Of a stretch of 64,000 bases of DNA, positions 9,147-18,692 are shown one piece after another. The translations under genes and the position numbers were made by a program. How positions within the stretch are numbered: position 1 is the first letter of the stretch; every line of letters begins with the position of its first letter. This stretch comes from CAVTWD01 sp963738325 (GTDB taxonomy: Bacteria > Actinomycetota > Acidimicrobiia > Acidimicrobiales > Ilumatobacteraceae). The stretch is from positions 434,001-498,000 of the forward strand of contig CAVTWD010000017.1 of assembly GCA_963738325.1 (NCBI GenBank), read 5' to 3'. Under the pieces are notes generated by a model, which was not told where the DNA came from, made no database searches, and worked only from the letters and a program-made list of their open reading frames with translations.

Positions 9147-10782
9147 ATGACGACGCATTCGGTAGTCACCCAAGCGGCGATCGACGGGCCGCGCTCGTCG
9201 GTAGTGGTGGACGGGCAGCACCTCAGTCTGGACGAGGTGGCGGCGGTGGCCCGGCTCGGTGCCACCGTCGCCCTCTCCGTCGACCCCGCGCTACAGGAGG
9301 CTATTGAGGCGAGCGTCGCGCTCTGCCGACGACTCATCGACAAGGGCGTTCCGCTCTACGGCATCACGACGGGCTTCGGCGACTCGGTGGGGCGCCAGAT
9401 CTCCCCCGAGAAGGCCGCAGCCCTCCAGGAGCATGCGGTGCGCATGCTGGGCAACGGCACGGGTCCGACCACTCCTACTGACGCGGCCCGAGCGGTGGTG
9501 CTCATTCGGGCCAACAACCTTGCACGCGGGCACTCCGCGGTGCGCCGGGAGTTGCTCGACCTCCTCCTGCGGCTCCTCAACGAGGACGTCACACCGATCA
9601 TCCCCGAGGAGGGCTCGGTCGGCGCCAGCGGCGACCTCGTACCGCTGTCCTACGTGGCCGCCGTGCTGACCGGCACCCGCATGGTCCAGCACCGGGGGAC
9701 GGTGAGGCCCGCCGCCGACGCACTCCGAGACGCCGGACTCACGCCACTCGTGCTCGAGCCGAAGGAGGGGCTCGCCCTGGTGAACGGCACGGCGTTCATG
9801 GCCGGCATCGCTGCGCTCGCCACGGTCGATGCCCGCCGGCTCGCGCTGGTGTCGGACGTGTGCACGGCCATGGCCACCGAGGTCCTCAACGGGATCATCG
9901 GTCCGTTCCAGGAGTTCATCCACGACATCGCCAAGCCGCATCCGGGTCAGGTCCGCTCGGCTCGTCATGTCAGGACTCTTCTCGAGGGCAGCCAGTTGGC
10001 CCGCCCGTTCGAGGAGGTCGTAGCTCACGCCGGCACGATCCATGGGCCGTACCGAGAGCTCGATGTCCACATTCAGGACAAGTACTCGCTTCGATGCGCC
10101 CCGCACTTCACGGGCGTGCTCTGGGACGTCCTCACGTGGGTCGAGCGTTGGCTCGACATCGAGATCAACTCGAGCAACGACAACCCGCTGTTCGATGTGG
10201 CCTCCGGAAGCGTGCTGAGCGGCGGCAACTTCTCAGGCGGCCACGTGGCGCTGGCAATGGACTCCTTGAAGACGGCGGTCGGCAGCGTGGCCGATCTCAT
10301 GGACCGGCAGCTCGAGCTGATCGTCGACGAGAAGTTCAACCACGGCCTCACGCCCAACCTGATCGCGGCCATCCCACCCGGCGATCCCGAGGAAGGACTC
10401 AACCACGGCTTCAAGGGGATGCAGCTCGCCTGCTCCTCGCTCACCGCCGACGCGCTCGAGCCGCTGCATGCCGCTCAGCGCCTTCTCCCGGTCCACCGAG
10501 TGCCACAACCAGGACAAGGTGTCGATGGGCGCCACGGCCGCCCGCCAGGCTCGCGATGTCGTAGCCCTCACCGAGAAGGTCGCCGCCATCCATCTCCTGG
10601 CGCTCTGTCAGGCCGCCGACCTCCGCGGACCCGAGAAGCTGGGGCGGACTCGATTGGCACACGAGCGGGTGCGGGCCGCGGTTCCGTTCGTCGCGACGGA
10701 CCGGCCCATGGCCGACGATGTCGCTACCGTGGTCGCCATGCTGCACGACGGGAGCCTGACTCAGGATCTCGTCGACGACTGA
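9147..10782 (+). CDS. MIO-dependent aromatic amino acid ammonia-lyase/aminomutase (one frameshift)
   Basis: The start at ATG 9147 (GGAGAA directly before it; CATATT upstream, perhaps leaderless) gives about 544 codons. The MIO-forming Ala-Ser-Gly lies in EGSVGASGDLVPLSYVA; the N-terminal catalytic loop is PLYGITTGFGDS; INSSNDNPLFD and NFSGGHVALAMDSLK are present. A shift near 10470 moves the frame to SAFSRSTECHNQDKVSMGT, the conserved C-terminal active-site segment. GDLVPLSY rather than GDLAPLSH points to phenylalanine/tyrosine ammonia-lyases or aminomutases more than to histidine ammonia-lyase. The product would be cinnamate, coumarate or a beta-amino acid. The convergent feruloyl-CoA synthase supports cinnamate-type chemistry. 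Confidence 0.8.
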
Positions 10783-10868
10783 GCGGGACACTCACGGCCG
10801 GGTGCGCCGGTGCGATCGACGTGGCCCTTGATGTCGACGTCACCCAAGGTCGGTTGGCGGCCACGCCG

Positions 10869-12734
10869 TCAACCGTTCGCTGGCGGGAAGATCAGGACGT
10901 CGTCGTCCGGGACGTCCGCGTGGAGCCGAGCCACCTCGGACGCCCGCCGTTCCAGCACGGCACGCTGGTTGATGTAGCCCTTGTCGGTGATCTCGTTGTG
11001 GTCGATCGACGGTGATTCGGTCAGCACCAGCAGTCGACCGATTCGGCTCGACGACCCTGGGTTGTGCTCGTTGTACGAATCGATCGCCTTGCTGAGATAG
11101 GCGCGCACCTCCTCGGAGCGGACCAGCTCGGTGCTGTCGCCGGCGGAGCCGAACAGACCCTGGGCGCCGGCGACCGACACCCAGGCGAGCACGCCGAGCT
11201 CAGGACCGTCGTGCCCGGTGATCACCGCGTCCTGGAGCAAGGGGGCGGCCGCGGTGACGATGCCCACCCGCACCTCGGTCACGCTCACCCAGGTGCCAGT
11301 CATGAGCTTGAAGTCCTCAGCCACCCGTCCGTCGAACACGATGCCGCGGGCGGGGTCATCGGGGTCGTCGAACCGTCCGGCGTCGCCGATGCGGTAGAAG
11401 CCCTCCGCATCGAAGGCGGCCGCGGTCAACTCCGGCTCGCCCACGTACCCGGGGGTGACGTTGGGTCCCTGGACGAACAGCTCGAGCTTGTTCCCACTCG
11501 GAGCGAGCTTGATCGTGACACCCGGTACGGGCACCCCGATGGAGCCGGGCCGATCGAGGGGGAAGTGAGCCGACGTGGCGAGCGGCGCGGTCTCGGTGGA
11601 CCCCCACGAGGACGTCATCGCAACCGGGCGCCCGAGCACGCGCCGGGCCACCGCGTCGAACCGATCCCACAAGGCCTGCGGTAGGGCGGCCGCGGCGTAG
11701 AGCACGAGGCGGAGACGGGAGAAGAACCTTGCCGCGAGGTCGTCGTCGTTCTCGAGGTACGGAAGGAGCGCGGCGAATCCGGCGGGCACGTTGAAGTAGG
11801 CGGTGGGCGACACATCACGCAAGTTGGCGACGGTCTGTTCGATCAACCCGGGGACGGGACGACCGGCGTCGATGAAAAGGGTGCCACCCTCGCGGAGGAC
11901 AAGGTTGAAGTTGTGGTTGCCCCCGAAGGTGTGACTCCACGGCAGCCAGTCGAGCAGCACAGGTGGCTCGCGCTCGGTGAACGGCCAGATCTGGGCCAGC
12001 ATCTGCTGGTTGGCGGTCAACATGCCGTTGGTGTTGACGACGCCCTTCGGCAAGCCCGTCGAACCCGATGTGAACAGGATCTTGGCGACGGTTTCGGCCC
12101 CCACCTGTGAGTAGGCCCGCTCGAGCGCCAGGCCAGGTGAGGTCTCGATCAGCTCGGCCAATGGCGTGGTGTGCCGACTGCCGTCGGACGACACGACCTC
12201 TGCACCGCCTAGGTCGACGGCGCCAAGCACCTTGGCGAACGGTTCCACGGTAGCCACGTGCACGAGCCCGGGTCTGGTCTTGGCAATGGCGTGGGAGACC
12301 TTGGCGTAGTCGCTGCTCATGAGGGAATAGGCGACCGAGATGGGGACGATCGGCACGCCAGCGACGAAGCAGCCGAGCATCAACAAGCCGTGATCGACAG
12401 TGTTGCCTGAGAGCACCATGACTGGTCGCGTCTCGCCGAGGCCCCGGTCGAGCAGGGACTGGCCGATGGCGCGAGCGACCTGCCAGGCCTCAGCGAAGGT
12501 CACCTGCCGCCAGTCGCCAGAGGCGTCGCGCTCGCAGAGGAAGGCCACACCCGGACGGCCGGCTGCCGAACGCTCGAGGAGGGCGCCGAGGCGAGGATCG
12601 TACGGAACGAGCGGAGTAATCGCCGTCAGGATCCAGGCCCCGTCGGCACGGTGCTGCACCTGGACGTCCGGTTGAGCGAACAGTGCGGTCGCAACCGATC
12701 CCGAAGGGTCGTACCCGGCCATGTTCATCGCCAC
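10869..12734 (-). CDS. Feruloyl-CoA synthase (hydroxycinnamate:CoA ligase)
   Basis: Intact, 621 residues; GTG 12734 or ATG 12722 could be the start. An ANL-superfamily enzyme: P-loop KILFTSGSTGLPKGVV, A5-like SSWGSTETAPLA, A7-like YRIGDAGRFDDPDDPARGIV. The FDGRVAEDFKLMTGTWVSVT segment is characteristic of feruloyl-CoA synthases, which replace the usual LIxxxGxxIxP. The C-terminal IDHNEITDKGYINQRAVLER also matches that group. It activates ferulate, coumarate or similar acids with ATP and CoA for side-chain shortening. It is convergent with the MIO lyase; the 86 bases between them hold no obvious hairpin. Confidence 0.9.
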   Translation of the reverse strand: MAMNMAGYDPSGSVATALFAQPDVQVQHRADGAWILTAITPLVPYDPRLGALLERSAAGRPGVAFLCERDASGDWRQVTFAEAWQVARAIGQSLLDRGLGETRPVMVLSGNTVDHGLLMLGCFVAGVPIVPISVAYSLMSSDYAKVSHAIAKTRPGLVHVATVEPFAKVLGAVDLGGAEVVSSDGSRHTTPLAELIETSPGLALERAYSQVGAETVAKILFTSGSTGLPKGVVNTNGMLTANQQMLAQIWPFTEREPPVLLDWLPWSHTFGGNHNFNLVLREGGTLFIDAGRPVPGLIEQTVANLRDVSPTAYFNVPAGFAALLPYLENDDDLAARFFSRLRLVLYAAAALPQALWDRFDAVARRVLGRPVAMTSSWGSTETAPLATSAHFPLDRPGSIGVPVPGVTIKLAPSGNKLELFVQGPNVTPGYVGEPELTAAAFDAEGFYRIGDAGRFDDPDDPARGIVFDGRVAEDFKLMTGTWVSVTEVRVGIVTAAAPLLQDAVITGHDGPELGVLAWVSVAGAQGLFGSAGDSTELVRSEEVRAYLSKAIDSYNEHNPGSSSRIGRLLVLTESPSIDHNEITDKGYINQRAVLERRASEVARLHADVPDDDVLIFPPANG

Positions 12735-13029
12735 CCCCGCGTTCGTGAGGTGATCACGACGCTAATCCCGGCACCGCGGTGGGGTGGTCGGGGCCTGGCT
12801 AAGGTCGGTGGACATTCCAGACGTGCGGAGCCGGCAGCACCCAAGGATCAGCTCCGCGGCCGAACTGTCAACCCACTAACCGGCGTCCGGCGTGGGTGGG
12901 CGGAGTGCACGCCGTGGCTGCGCGCTCATCCGCTCGGGTGAAGGGGGCGAACGTCGTTGTCGGATGCGGTCGGGAGGGCAGATGAACGCGGCGGCATCGC
13001 TGTCGGCTCGTGGCACGCAGTCGCCGTAA

Positions 13030-13530
13030 AACGTTCAACGTCGTCGAGGCCTGGCATAGCCGAGCCGTTGTGACACGGTGACGACGGTGACACCGTGAGC
13101 GAGCATCTGTGTCGCCATGAAGCGCCGGAGATCGTGCAGCCGGAAATGGCCGACGCCGGCTCGGCGGCGGTCAACCATGAACGTCTTCGTAACTCGGTTG
13201 GGGAACCACGGCTTCGGGCCGTCCGGCTCCGACGAGAAGGCGAACCCGGTCGACGTCAACTCGACCTCGCTGTCAGCAGCTCGCTGCTCGCCGCGGAGGC
13301 GGTGCTCGACCAGCCGGCGCATCGTGGCTTGGTCGATTGCGACCCGGTAGGTGCGATGGGTCTTGGTGGCCCGCAGGACTGGCCCGGTCGGGCCTTCGAC
13401 GTAGGCGCGGGCGAATCCGATCGCGGCGTGCTGGGCGCCCGATCTCCGCCCATCGCAACCCGAGCAGTTGGCTGCGCCGGGCGCCGGTCGAAGCGTCTAC
13501 GTCGCCCACCAGCGCCTCCTGGCGGCCGCC
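13030..13530 (-). pseudogene. Tyrosine-recombinase (phage integrase) fragment
   Basis: QLLGLRWAEIG (first catalytic-arginine region) in one frame is followed by MRRLVEHRLRGEQRAADSEV, TKTFMVDRRRAGVGHFRLHD and LRRFMATQMLAHGVTVVTVS in another. The HxLR box (HDLRRF) is present, but the tyrosine segment (xYAH) is lost where the frame runs into ARPRRR. It closely resembles the integrase at 33.9-35.0 kb. The N-terminal arm-binding and core-binding domains are absent. Confidence 0.7.
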
Positions 13531-13598
13531 GAGCACATCCAGCGCACAAAGGGTCGAGACCCTCCGCCGCTGATCGCGGACGTCGCCGGCCGGTGTCC

Positions 13599-13625
13599 AA
13601 GGGCCGCCCTCCGACGGCGGCCCTT
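13599..13625. terminator. Rho-independent-like terminator
   Basis: AAGGGCCGCC / GGCGGCCCTT stem around a seven-base loop, followed by TCTCGT. It precedes the unknown gene at 13672 and would end transcription arriving from the left on the plus strand. Confidence 0.6.
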
Positions 13626-13671
13626 TCTCGTCCCGTCCTCACGGCCGCAGCGTCCGTAGGCCCCCCCCTTC

Positions 13672-14596
13672 ATGGCAGGGAAGGACGACCCGCTCCGGCA
13701 GGCGCTTGCCAGCTGCTCCGGCGCGGTGACGCTGTCCTTCTCCCATGTCGACCAGCTCGTAGGCGGTCTGCCCCCCTCCGCACGACGTGACCGGCCGTGG
13801 TGGGCCAACTGGTGGCGGCTCGAGCAGGCCCAGAGCTGGTTGAGCGCCGGCTTCTCCGTCGGCGCCGTCGACCTCAGCGGAGGCACGGTCACGTTCGTGC
13901 CCGGTGCGCCGCCCCGGCCAAGTTCAACGGTGACCCGCCGAGCCGGGCGACTGGCCGGCGGGGTGGTGCTCGACGGCGTCCACCAACTCGAGGAGCTGCT
14001 GCGACGGGCCGGCTACCGGTCGGTGGCCGCCGCGGTCGCCGAGCACGCGGCGTTCCTCCACCGCGACACGATGCATCAGACGCACGGGCAGGCCGTCTTC
14101 CCGACCATTCGGGACATGCTGGGGCGCGGCGTCCTCGACACGCTGCCCGACGGTCGGCGCGTCCTGCGCGACGACAACACCAGCCCAACCCTCGCCTTCC
14201 TCTGGGCGGCGGGACGGAGCAAGGGCCCGGACGTCCAGTACAACCACGTCTGGAACGACTCCGCCAACCCTGACGCTTACACCGCTCTGTGGAACCTGTG
14301 CGCCACGCCAGCGTTCCTGGCCAAGACCACCGACGGCTCCAACCATCCCGACGTCGTCGCTGTTCTGCGCTACCGCGCCTGGGACCCCTCTACCACTCCA
14401 TCCGGCCGCGCACATCCAGCCGGCGCGGCCAACCGACTACGACCAACTCGCGTGGGCCCCGCACCCGCCTGCGCTCGCCGACCTCCGAGCGATACTCCGA
14501 GCCCGCCTGCGCACCAACCCCAAGAGCCGGCCCGCGATCGCGGCGCGCACCATCGGTTGGCTCTACAGCGACTGGCAACCCGACCCCACCATCTGA
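13672..14596 (+). pseudogene. Unknown protein with DUF7662-like N-terminal domain, frameshifted 3' end
   Basis: Residues about 5-85 (LRQALASCSGAVTLSFSHVD, ARRDRPWWANWWRLEQAQSW and LSAGFSVGAVDLSGGTVTF) resemble the small domain of unknown function usually seen as SFxEIxxxLG...ARxxxxWWAN...WLxAGW. The middle (AAAVAEHAAFLHRDTMHQTH, FLWAAGRSKGPDVQYNHVWN) is not recognised. Two shifts near 14390 and 14440 are needed to reach the plausible end YDQLAWAPHPPALADLRAIL...TIGWLYSDWQPDPTI. Function unknown. It lies after a terminator and just before MazEF, in a stretch with other defence/mobile genes. Confidence 0.5.
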
Positions 14597-14754
14597 CGCC
14601 CACCCTCCCCGCGGGACCATCCACCTCACCCCGCGAATCCGGCCTGGACCGCAGGCTCAGACCGTTGCGCACAACACGGGACGACCATAGACACGCTTGC
14701 AGGTCGCCACTTCGTGGCGTCCTGCGGCGAGCCCGCCCCGGGCCGGCTCGCATC

Positions 14755-14776
14755 CTGTAGACCAAAGGATCTACAG
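14755..14776. promoter_or_regulatory. Operator-like inverted repeat before mazEF
   Basis: CTGTAGA-N8-TCTACAG is a perfect 7-bp inverted repeat, followed by another GTAGAC at 14781. A TAGACT box lies about 8 bases before the GTG at 14794, so the transcript may be leaderless and the repeat overlaps the promoter. This is the usual position for autorepression by an antitoxin or toxin-antitoxin complex. Confidence 0.55.
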
Positions 14777-14793
14777 AAGCGTAGACTGTCGTC

Positions 14794-15033
14794 GTGAGCA
14801 CGACGATCCGAGTGACCGAGCAGACCAGGGATCGCTTCGCCCAGCTCGCCAAGGTGACCGGCCGGCGCATGATCGAACTACTCGACGAGGCCGCCGACGC
14901 CCTCGAGCGCCGCGTGTTCTTCGATCAGCTCGACGCCGGCTACGCCAACCTGCGACGCGATCCGGCGGCATGGGAGGAGATCGAAGCCGAGCGTGCCATG
15001 GAGAGCCGTTCGCTCGATGACCGCTCGGCGTGA
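14794..15033 (+). CDS. Antitoxin of a MazEF-type module (ribbon-helix-helix-like)
   Basis: 79 residues. The start STTIRVTEQTRDRFAQLAKV has the beta-strand/helix pattern of ribbon-helix-helix DNA-binding antitoxins, and the acidic C-terminal part (YANLRRDPAAWEEIEAERAM) matches toxin-binding tails of MazE-like antitoxins in actinobacteria. GTG start at 14794. Its TGA overlaps the toxin start (GTGA at 15030), so the pair is translationally coupled. It should neutralise the downstream RNase and repress the operon through the repeat at 14755-14776. Confidence 0.8.
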   Translation: MSTTIRVTEQTRDRFAQLAKVTGRRMIELLDEAADALERRVFFDQLDAGYANLRRDPAAWEEIEAERAMESRSLDDRSA

Positions 15034-15368
15034 GCGCCCGGCGAGGCGAGATCTGGCTCGTCGACTTCGGTGACCCGGTCGGCACCGAGCAGGCCGGTCA
15101 ACGGCCGGCCGTCGTTGTCTCCGCCGACCGCCTCAACGAGAGCCGGGCCGGCGTGGTCATCGTCGTGCCGTGCACGTCCACGCGTCGCGGGCTGCCCTCC
15201 CACCTCGAGATCGAACCCGATAGATCCGGGCTCGACGCCGTCAGCTACGCCAAGTGCGAGGACGTGAAGTCGGTGTCCGAGCATCGCCTCATCAGCCGGC
15301 TCGGCGCCGTTGACGAGGAAGCGCTGTTCGCCACCACTCGAGCACTCCGCTTCCTGCTCGACTTCTGA
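15030..15368 (+). CDS. MazF-type endoribonuclease toxin
   Basis: 112 residues. RRGEIWLVDFGDPVGTEQAG followed by QRPAVVVSADRLN is the MazF/PemK signature (GEIWxVDF...RPxVVVS). VVIVVPCTSTRRGLPSHLEI and YAKCEDVKSVSEHRLISRLG cover the remaining conserved strands. Members cut mRNA at short single-stranded motifs. The gene is intact and coupled to the antitoxin. A copy of its last codons and of downstream sequence recurs at about 16030-16220. Confidence 0.9.
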   Translation: MSARRGEIWLVDFGDPVGTEQAGQRPAVVVSADRLNESRAGVVIVVPCTSTRRGLPSHLEIEPDRSGLDAVSYAKCEDVKSVSEHRLISRLGAVDEEALFATTRALRFLLDF

Positions 15369-15601
15369 TCGACCCGGTTCGCGTCGTTCGGACTCCCGCT
15401 GCGGCGGCAGGGCGGCATCGTCGACCGCGGGCGTCTGTCGCCTCCACGGGGGACTGGCTGGCGCAGCCGGCCGTCGCGTCGCGTCATGCGTCGCCGGTGG
15501 CGCAGGTAGCAGGAGTGCCAGCTCCCCCCGGCGCAACCGCGGCGTGATCGTCAGCGTGACCACCCTCGGACGGTGCCACGGTATCCGGCCCTCGGATCAT
15601 G

Positions 15602-15901
15602 TCACGAAAAGGTCCGATCGTCTGCGACTTCCAGGTTGATGAATTGTGGCTCGCCCTTGGACATAGCCATCGCCTTCTGGGCGATCTGGTCCGTGCCCGG
15701 CAGTTGCGAGTTCCTCTCGGCATCCTCCTGCGAGTCGAAGAAGGCGATCAGCACCCGAAGGCTGGGGTCGTCGGTGCCCACGCACCCGATGGCCCGCCGA
15801 ATGGTGCGTTGACCCTTCGTCAGTTCATCAAACTCGTCACCGAGCGCGAGAAAGTCCTCGATGGAGTGGTCGCTGTGGTTCACGTTGATTTGGATGAACA
15901 C
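15602..15901 (-). CDS. Small ABM-fold-like protein of unknown function
   Basis: 99 residues from GTG 15901, with AAGGAGG seven bases upstream. MFIQINVNHSDHSIEDFLAL, then RAIGCVGTDDPSLRVLIAFF, DSQEDAERNS and an LPGTDQIAQKAMAMSKGEPQ tail. The strand-helix rhythm and length suggest an antibiotic-biosynthesis-monooxygenase-like barrel, but no catalytic signature is visible. It is embedded between two direct copies of a mazF-tail repeat, which hints at insertion or duplication. Confidence 0.55.
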   Translation of the reverse strand: MFIQINVNHSDHSIEDFLALGDEFDELTKGQRTIRRAIGCVGTDDPSLRVLIAFFDSQEDAERNSQLPGTDQIAQKAMAMSKGEPQFINLEVADDRTFS

Positions 15902-16027
15902 GTCGCCTCCTTGTGCTGGGTGTCCGTGCTCCTCTTGCCGGGAGTCGGAACGTAACACTGTCCGATGCGGGCCATGGGGGACGTGCAGGCGTGCCGTGTC
16001 GACGGCTCTGCGGAAGAGCTGTCGCTC

Positions 16028-16220
16028 GGTCAAGCACTCCGCTTCCTGCTCGACTGCTGACCGCAGCACGCCTCGTGTCGCGGACCAGGGCGTCCGTCGC
16101 GTCCACGGGGAAGTGGATCGCGCCGGCGGCCTTCGCGTCGCGTCATGCGTCGCCGATGGCACGGGCAAGGCGGCGTGCCACCGCTCGGAGCAGCTGCGGC
16201 GTGATCGTCAGCGTCACGAC
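16028..16220 (+). repeat. Second, degenerate copy of the mazF 3' end and flank
   Basis: AEELSLGQALRFLLDC ends here in one frame, mirroring the intact toxin's end (ALFATTRALRFLLDF). 22 bases around that point are identical to 15344-15365. The downstream sequence also matches 15440-15560 (GCGTCGCGTCATGCGTCGCC and GGCGTGATCGTCAGCGT occur in both). The two copies flank the gene at 15602-15901. Confidence 0.6.
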
Positions 16221-16263
16221 GACAGGAGGCCGTCCGAAAAGGGCATCTGACCTGCTAGTCTAT

Positions 16264-16434
16264 TGGAGCGGACGACGGGATTCGAACCCGCGACTCTCAT
16301 CTTGGCAAGGAGAGTTCGAAAGTGACCATCGCCTGCGAAAGAAACGTTTCGCCTGCTCAGCGCCTATCCGACGGGTACCACCGAGCACCGTTCGGTACCC
16401 CTTCGTGCCATTCAGAGTGGCACAAGAGTGGCAC
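16264..16434. other. Attachment site 1: tRNA-Gly 3'-end remnant plus phased repeats
   Basis: On the minus strand the sequence ends as a tRNA-Gly(GCC) 3' half: CTTGCCAAG of the anticodon arm, the GGGTTCGAATCCC T-arm, and CGTCCGCTCC. No acceptor 5' strand or D-arm follows, so this is not a working tRNA. Two AGTGGCAC repeats at 16416 and 16427 are exactly 11 bp apart, as at the other copies. I interpret it as an integrase attachment site (attL/attR) that used the tRNA 3' end. The ATGGGC side repeats seen at the other sites are not evident here. Confidence 0.6.
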
Positions 16435-16440
16435 GAATCC

Positions 16441-16940
16441 CGTTCGACGAGCGACCACTCACCGTGGCCGAAGGGCATGTCACTGTCCGTGGTGTCGCTC
16501 TCGAGCATCACCCCGGAGAGGTGATGCTCGAGATTCTTGACGAAGGCCAAGGTTCCCGCTACGGCGTGTCACTCCGGCACCGGGAGGTTCGTGTGTTGGT
16601 GTCCGCGGAACGCTGTCCGTGGCGGGTTGGGGCGGCGGGGCGGTCGACGAAGCGGACATCGCGAGCCGCCGTCGTGGCCTGCCGCGATTATCGGACGCTC
16701 GATATGGGCCGCAGTCGGACGTGCGAGAGCTGTCAGCGACTAGTCCTTTCGGGCGATGATATCGAGCAGCTTCCACTGGCGGTTGGCGTCACCGTTCCAG
16801 CCCGCACCCCGCTTGCTTCTCGGGTCTTCCTGGGCATCGCCGCGCCCGACGGAAGTTTCGGACACGGGTGATCCGTTCGGGCGCGCGCCTCGGGTTGTTG
16901 TGGAGCGTCAGTTGTTCGCGGCGCGAGCGCGAGGATTGTT
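16441..16940. other. Stretch without a supported gene
   Basis: An open frame from 16428 exists, but its second half becomes arginine/serine-rich and matches nothing I know. I see no promoter, hairpin or RNA gene with confidence. The stretch separates attachment site 1 from the metallo-hydrolase gene. Confidence 0.4.
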
Positions 16941-18017
16941 GTGATGTGCGATAGCAGCGACCACAGTCACGATCACGGTCACGTCCAGCGTGAGGTCGAC
17001 GCGGCGATGCCGCGGCCGATCGAGGGCGATGCCGTGGATCCGATCACGCTCGAACCGGTCGACGAGGTCGTGATCACCACCCTGGTCGACAACAGCTACG
17101 ACGGGCTGATGACCGACATGGGGCCGGCACGGCGCGCTCCGATGAGTCGCACGCCGCGCGTACCGGCCGGACAGTTCGCACAAGGCGAGACCGTGCCCGG
17201 ACTCGTTGCCGAGCACGGCTTCGCCGCGCTCGTGACGACCCGGCGCGGTGAGCGGACGCACACTCTGTTGTTTGACACGGGAGTGTCACCCAACGGGCTG
17301 GCCGACAACATGGAACGACTGGACATAACCGCCACCGACGTCGAAGGACTGGTGCTCTCCCACAATCATTTCGATCACGCCGGCGGGCTGGTGGGGTTGG
17401 CGAGGTTGCGTCGACGAGCTGGCCTGCCGATCACCGTCCATCCCGACGTGTGGTCACCACGGCGAGTCGTCTTCCCCTACGCACCCGAGTGGCAATTGCC
17501 GACCCTGTCACGCCGCTCGCTCGAGCAAGAGGGGTTCGAGATCATCGAACGCCGCCAACCCTCCATGCTGCTCGACAACAGTGTGCTCATCACCGGTGAG
17601 GTCGACCGGACCACCGATTTCGAGACCGGCATGCGCTTCCACGAAATGCTTGGGCCAAACGGGTGGGAACCCGATCCGTTGATTATGGACGACCAAGCAC
17701 TCGTGGTACGCGTGCGCGGTCGTGGTCTGATCGTGCTCACCGGCTGCGGGCATGCCGGCGCGGTCAACATCTGCCGGTACGCGCTCCGCCTCACCGCCGA
17801 GCACGATCTCGCCGGGTTGTTTGGCGGCTTCCATCTCACCGGTCCCGCGTTCGAGCCAATCATCGAAACGACCGTCAACGCCCTTCGTGCTATGGCACCG
17901 GCGGTGATCGTGCCTGCCCACTGCACTGGCTGGCGGGCTCAGCATCGCCTCGCAACCGAGCTGCCGGAGGCCTTCGTGCCGAACGCCGTCGGCACCAGCT
18001 TCACCATCGCCGCCTGA
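16941..18017 (+). CDS. Metallo-beta-lactamase-fold hydrolase (DHPS-like subfamily)
   Basis: 358 residues (GTG 16941 or ATG 16944, GAGGA upstream). The metal motif is LSHNHFDHAGGL (HxHxDH with Asn at the second position's neighbour). GCGHAGAVN supplies the third histidine and FGGFHLTGP plus VPAHCTGWR the later ones. This arrangement matches the subgroup annotated as 7,8-dihydropterin-6-methyl-aminobenzene phosphate synthase-like, often of unknown substrate. The N-terminus carries a His-rich HSHDHGH that may bind metal. Intact and apparently monocistronic. Confidence 0.85.
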   Translation: MMCDSSDHSHDHGHVQREVDAAMPRPIEGDAVDPITLEPVDEVVITTLVDNSYDGLMTDMGPARRAPMSRTPRVPAGQFAQGETVPGLVAEHGFAALVTTRRGERTHTLLFDTGVSPNGLADNMERLDITATDVEGLVLSHNHFDHAGGLVGLARLRRRAGLPITVHPDVWSPRRVVFPYAPEWQLPTLSRRSLEQEGFEIIERRQPSMLLDNSVLITGEVDRTTDFETGMRFHEMLGPNGWEPDPLIMDDQALVVRVRGRGLIVLTGCGHAGAVNICRYALRLTAEHDLAGLFGGFHLTGPAFEPIIETTVNALRAMAPAVIVPAHCTGWRAQHRLATELPEAFVPNAVGTSFTIAA

Positions 18018-18690
18018 GCCAACAACACCGCCGATGGCTCGACAACGTCACACTTCGCTCGCGGCGACCGCCATGCAACAACGCGAAGTAACCGGCGCAG
18101 CGGCGCGATATCGTGCTCGATATTGCCGGCAAGGCAGTTGCTGGGTCTGCGACGTCGCTGGCCCGGCAGTACTCGCTGTCGGAGGAACCCGACGGCGACG
18201 ACGCGCCGTATCGGTCAGGGCGCGGCTGACGTCGGCCACCACGTCGACGGTCGGACCGAGCACGTCTGCGTCGCGCATCGAGCCAGAGCTCTCGTAGCGG
18301 GCAGCGATGTTCTCGCCGGAATGGTCATCGGGCAGACGGGACCCTTGCGTTCCTCAGGTGCAGGGTCAGCGACATCTCTCACCGCGAACCGGGTCTCCTT
18401 GAGCATCGAGCCTTGCCCCAGACCCGCCGGGACGCGAACGGAGGTGACGGCGAGGTGTTGGCTGACACGGCACGAGGTGGTGGGTGGAGCCGTTCGACGT
18501 CGCGTGTCGGTGCGCGCATCGTCAAGATGCCCGGAGGTTGCATCGAGTCTCGACGGTGGTGTCTCCCCACGGCCCGTCGCCACTGAGGCCGCCCACACCC
18601 ACCCCAACGACCACGGCGTCCGCGGGCGGTGCGCAGCCCCGGGGTGTTTTGTCCACGCATCAGAGCTAGTCAGTCGGTACATGATCGATC
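18018..18690. other. Intergenic stretch, no gene recognised
   Basis: About 670 bases between the metallo-hydrolase and the PadR gene. Open frames on both strands give Arg/Ser/Thr-rich translations with no family resemblance and no ribosome-binding sites. It probably contains decayed sequence. Confidence 0.5.
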
Positions 18691-18692
18691 GG

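Noticed and set aside
16264..16320. Possible tRNA-Gly gene (also at 19888 and 35138)
   Set aside because: Only the anticodon region, T-arm and 3' acceptor strand match; no 5' acceptor strand or D-arm follows at any of the three places, and the anticodon arm carries extra bases. They are attachment-site remnants.
16428..16871. 147-codon plus-strand frame
   Set aside because: The first 50 codons look protein-like, but there is no family resemblance, no ribosome-binding site, and the start overlaps the attachment-site repeats.
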